The notes beneath the pieces are model-generated. The model searched no databases. It saw only the letters and a program-made list of their open reading frames with translations, and was not told the origin of the DNA. The position numbers were made by a program, and so were the translations under genes. This document shows positions 61,274-64,000 of a DNA stretch of 64,000 nt, piece after piece. Positions within the stretch are counted from its first letter, which is position 1. Each line of letters begins with the position of its first letter. The stretch covers positions 248,001 to 312,000 of the forward strand of contig NZ_JACMYH010000001.1 in the NCBI RefSeq assembly GCF_014235765.1, in the 5' to 3' direction. Source of the stretch: Pseudomonas baltica (lineage in GTDB: Bacteria; Pseudomonadota; Gammaproteobacteria; Pseudomonadales; Pseudomonadaceae).

Positions 61274-61578
61274 CCGCGCATCTCACTGGCAGCGTCGATG
61301 TCGAGCGTGTGGAAGCGGCGATACAGCTGCATCAGGATCGCCAGGCCAATGGAGGCCTCGGCCGCGGCCAGGGTGATCACCAGGATGAACATGATCTGTC
61401 CATCGGGCTGGCCCCAGCGTGCGCCCGCCACGATGAACGCCAGGGCAGAGGCGTTCATCATGATTTCCAGACTCATCAACACGAAAAGAATGTTACGGCG
61501 GACCATCAGGCCGACCAGACCAAGGGTGAACAGGATGCCGGCGACAGCCAGGCCATGCTCGAGAGGGATAGCGGGCAT
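61270..61578 (-). CDS. nuoK: NADH-quinone oxidoreductase subunit K
   Basis: The 102-residue protein has three membrane helices with two conserved glutamates, in [20 protein letters not shown] and [19 protein letters not shown]. These residues carry protons between the quinone site and the pumping subunits. It sits between nuoJ (four bases upstream) and nuoL (four-base overlap). Confidence 0.97.
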
Positions 61579-61582
61579 CTGT

Positions 61583-62080
61583 TTACTCCTTTTCCGTACG
61601 GCCGAGATGGAACGCCGTCACGGCTGCAGCCAGCAGCAGCATCGACGCCAGTTCAACCACCAGCAGGTAGGGGCCGAACAGACTGATGCCGACCGCCTTG
61701 GCATCGACCGTGGTCTGGCCGATACCGGCAGCGCTGGGGTTGGCGAACAGCACGTACAGCAATTCGAGCAGCAACAAGGCGCCGAGGAATACCGGGCCAG
61801 CCCAGATACCCGGCTTGAGCCACACGCGTTCCTGCTGCACCGAGGCCGGGCCCAGGTTGAGCATCATCACCACGAAGACGAACAGCACCATGATGGCGCC
61901 GGCGTAGGCGATCACTTCGAGCACGCCGGCGAACGGCGCACCCAGGGCGAAGAAGGTCATCGCCACGGCGATCAACGAGATGATCAGATAGAGCAGGGCG
62001 TGTACGGGGTTGGTATTGGTGATCACCCTGAGGGTGGACACCACCGCGATACCCGACGCGAAATAGAAAGCGAATTCCAT
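61583..62080 (-). CDS. nuoJ: NADH-quinone oxidoreductase subunit J
   Basis: The 165-residue membrane protein has five helices and begins [20 protein letters not shown]. Helix 3 ([20 protein letters not shown]) contains the conserved glycine-tyrosine region linked to proton transfer. It follows nuoI by nine bases. Confidence 0.96.
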   Translation of the reverse strand: MEFAFYFASGIAVVSTLRVITNTNPVHALLYLIISLIAVAMTFFALGAPFAGVLEVIAYAGAIMVLFVFVVMMLNLGPASVQQERVWLKPGIWAGPVFLGALLLLELLYVLFANPSAAGIGQTTVDAKAVGISLFGPYLLVVELASMLLLAAAVTAFHLGRTEKE

Positions 62081-62089
62081 CTTTCTTCC

Positions 62090-62638
62090 TTAAGGGAGCA
62101 AGCTCTTCACGTTGATCGGCTGGGCTTCGTTCTGCGCGGCGCCCTTGGGCTTGCCGGCTACGGCCATGCCGGCTACGCGGTAGAAGTTGTAGTCAGGGTT
62201 CTTGCCGGGGCCGGAGATCAGCAGATCTTCCTTTTCGTAGACCAGATCCTGACGCTTGAACTCGGCCATCTCGAAGTCCGGCGTGAGCTGGATCGCGGTC
62301 GTCGGGCAGGCTTCCTCGCACAGGCCACAGAAAATGCAGCGCGAGAAGTTGATCCGGAAGAAGTCCGGGTACCAGCGACCGTCCTCGGTTTCTGCCTTCT
62401 GCAACGAGATGCAACCTACCGGGCAGGCCACGGCGCACAGGTTGCAGGCCACGCAGCGTTCCTCGCCGTCGGGGTCGCGGGTCAATACGATGCGGCCGCG
62501 ATAGCGCGGCGGCAGGTACACCGCCTCCTCGGGGTATTGCAGGGTGTCGCGCTTACGGAAACCGTGGCCGAACACCATGATCAGGCTGCGCAGCTGCGTG
62601 CCCGTTCCTTTTACGATGTCACCGATATATTTGAACAT
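62090..62638 (-). CDS. nuoI: NADH-quinone oxidoreductase subunit I
   Basis: NuoI carries the two [4Fe-4S] clusters N6a and N6b that pass electrons to the quinone-reducing N2 cluster. The 182-residue protein has two ferredoxin motifs: [15 protein letters not shown] and [15 protein letters not shown], each C-x2-C-x2-C-x3-C. It is peripheral on the cytoplasmic side. nuoH precedes it by 11 bases. Confidence 0.97.
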   Translation of the reverse strand: MFKYIGDIVKGTGTQLRSLIMVFGHGFRKRDTLQYPEEAVYLPPRYRGRIVLTRDPDGEERCVACNLCAVACPVGCISLQKAETEDGRWYPDFFRINFSRCIFCGLCEEACPTTAIQLTPDFEMAEFKRQDLVYEKEDLLISGPGKNPDYNFYRVAGMAVAGKPKGAAQNEAQPINVKSLLP

Positions 62639-62649
62639 GGGTCAATTCC

Positions 62650-63657
62650 TCACTGAACCGTGCCGGCGGGCGTGTTCAACAACACGATCGCGGCGGTCAC
62701 CAGCATGTTGATCAGGGTCAGTGGCAGGCAGAACTTCCAGCTGAAATCCATTACCTGGTCGTAGCGAGGGCGCGGGATGGAGGCGCGCAGCAATACGAAC
62801 AGCATGATGAAGAACGCGGTTTTCAGTGCGAACCAGACGAACGACAGTTGCGGCAGAATTCCGAACGGACCGTGCCAGCCGCCGAAGAACAGCGTCACCA
62901 GCAAGGCCGAGATCAGGATGATGCCGATGTATTCACCGACGAAGAACATGCCCCATTTCATGCCGGCGTATTCGATGTGGTAGCCGTCGGCCAGTTCCTG
63001 TTCCGCTTCCGGCTGGTCGAACGGATGACGGTGAGTCACCGCCACGCCGGCGACGAAGAAGGTACAGAAGCCGAAGAACTGCGGAATGATGAACCACAGG
63101 TTCTGCGCCTGGTACTCGACGATGTCGCGCATGTTGAAGGAACCGGCCTGGATCACGATGCCCATCAGCGACAGGCCCATGAACACTTCGTACGACACCG
63201 TCTGCGCGGAGGCCCGCAAGCTGCCCAGCAGGGCGTACTTGTTGTTGCTGGCCCAGCCGGCGAACAGCACGGCATACACCGACAGACCGGCCATGGCGAA
63301 GAAGAACAGCAGCCCGATGTTCAGGTCCGCAACACCCCAGGTGGGGGTGATCGGAATGATCGCGAAGGCGATCAGCAAGGCACTCATGGCCACCACCGGC
63401 GCCAGGGTGAAGATCACCTTGTCGACGAAGGGCGGGTTCCAGTCTTCCTTGAAGAACATCTTCAGCATGTCGGCGGCAATCTGGAACATGCCGAACGGAC
63501 CGACCCGGTTCGGGCCGTAGCGATCCTGCCACCAGCCCAGCAGGCGACGCTCGACGAAGCTGAGCAACGCGCCGCAGACGACCACCGCCAGCATGATGAC
63601 CAGGGCCTTGACCACACCGATGATGATGTCGATCACTTCAGGGGTGAACCAGGTCAT
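62650..63657 (-). CDS. nuoH: NADH-quinone oxidoreductase subunit H
   Basis: NuoH joins the membrane and peripheral arms and forms part of the quinone chamber. The 335-residue protein has about eight helices and family marks [58 protein letters not shown] and [20 protein letters not shown]. The start overlaps the nuoG stop by four bases. Confidence 0.97.
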   Translation of the reverse strand: MTWFTPEVIDIIIGVVKALVIMLAVVVCGALLSFVERRLLGWWQDRYGPNRVGPFGMFQIAADMLKMFFKEDWNPPFVDKVIFTLAPVVAMSALLIAFAIIPITPTWGVADLNIGLLFFFAMAGLSVYAVLFAGWASNNKYALLGSLRASAQTVSYEVFMGLSLMGIVIQAGSFNMRDIVEYQAQNLWFIIPQFFGFCTFFVAGVAVTHRHPFDQPEAEQELADGYHIEYAGMKWGMFFVGEYIGIILISALLVTLFFGGWHGPFGILPQLSFVWFALKTAFFIMLFVLLRASIPRPRYDQVMDFSWKFCLPLTLINMLVTAAIVLLNTPAGTVQ

Positions 63658-64000
63658 TGTGCTGCCTCCTGCAGGCCTTCGACGGATGCGCCGGCAAACG
63701 CCGGCGGGATGCCCGCCAGGCCAGCGGGCAGACCCACCAGGCCTGCGCCCAGTTCTTCACTGATGCGCAGCGGCAGGCGCAAGGCCCGGCCGGCGACGGT
63801 GAGGCTCAGCAGCGCGCCATCGTTGACGCCCAGACGATCGGCCTCGGATTTGGCCAACGCGACGTAGGGAGCCGGAATCCGCTCCTGCACCGGTGCGGAG
63901 CGGGAAGAGTTTTCTTCGCTGCCGAACAGGTGATAGAACGGCACTGCCTGCCAGGTGCCGCGAGCGGGCGAGAAGGCCGCCGGCACGCTGGCGAACCAGC
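63654..64000 (-). CDS. nuoG: NADH-quinone oxidoreductase subunit G, C-terminal end (partial)
   Basis: About 115 C-terminal residues of the molybdopterin-like iron-sulphur subunit are present; the frame is open to the window edge, so the start lies beyond 64000. Visible text ([58 protein letters not shown]) matches the closing domain of NuoG. The stop overlaps the nuoH start, in keeping with the conserved operon order. Confidence 0.9.
   Translation of the reverse strand, partial: WFASVPAAFSPARGTWQAVPFYHLFGSEENSSRSAPVQERIPAPYVALAKSEADRLGVNDGALLSLTVAGRALRLPLRISEELGAGLVGLPAGLAGIPPAFAGASVEGLQEAAQ

Overview
The window is a piece of a Pseudomonas chromosome, most like the P. putida side of the genus. 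The evidence is the high GC content, the REP-type inverted repeats (GTAGGAGCGGTCACCGGCCG), the fhpR-fhp divergent pair, LexA boxes of the CTG-N10-CAG type, and a nuo operon read leftwards off the right edge. No tRNA, rRNA, CRISPR array or intact insertion sequence was seen.

Layout. 0-13.4 kb: the end of an exbB-exbD pair, a small phosphoesterase, an isolated lldD with a palindromic operator, a UV-damage endonuclease, a GH65 glycoside phosphorylase/hydrolase preceded by a coupled 19-codon ORF, and an SOS block in which a LexA box lies between an SRAP protein gene and umuDC. A nitric-oxide block follows (NorR/FhpR, flavohaemoglobin, nitronate monooxygenase) with NorR sites and a sigma-54 promoter.

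13.4-27.3 kb: the most interesting region, a flavin-centred catabolic locus. It holds a luciferase-like monooxygenase, two paralogous flavin reductases, an NCS1 permease, a PotABCD-like ABC importer, a RibBA-like protein with a degenerate second domain, a DUF1330 protein, a Nudix hydrolase, a GntR/FCD regulator, an aldehyde dehydrogenase, an alpha/beta hydrolase and a DUF1185 protein. Four copies of the palindrome TGGTATAC(C)(A/G) lie in front of its transcription units, which marks it as one regulon. The likely job is import and oxidative opening of a small, probably nitrogen-containing compound; the substrate is unknown.

27.5-42.9 kb: a second small catabolic unit (MFS porter, LysR, RraA-like aldolase, dehydrogenase) tied together by a shared 18-bp promoter motif; then an aldo-keto reductase, a hybrid histidine kinase, the ybhP-clsB-ybhN membrane lipid operon, a VOC protein, a LysR gene, and an AraC/MFS divergent pair.

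42.9-47.1 kb: an accessory patch. A parDE pair is followed by a roughly 3-kb decayed islet bounded by 17-bp direct repeats, the right one inside the 3' end of a lysR gene. It carries a zeta-like toxin pair, frameshifted remains of an ICE conjugation ATPase fused to an IS1182-type transposase scrap, a truncated SDR gene and integrase-arm-like repeats.

47.1-56.3 kb: a LysR/quinone-oxidoreductase divergent pair, an unrecognised protein coupled to a MocR-like regulator that has lost its PLP lysine, and a LexA-controlled operon of a FAN1-type nuclease and a Cas4/XPD-like helicase. 56.3-64 kb: nuoN-M-L-K-J-I-H and the end of nuoG, all on the minus strand.
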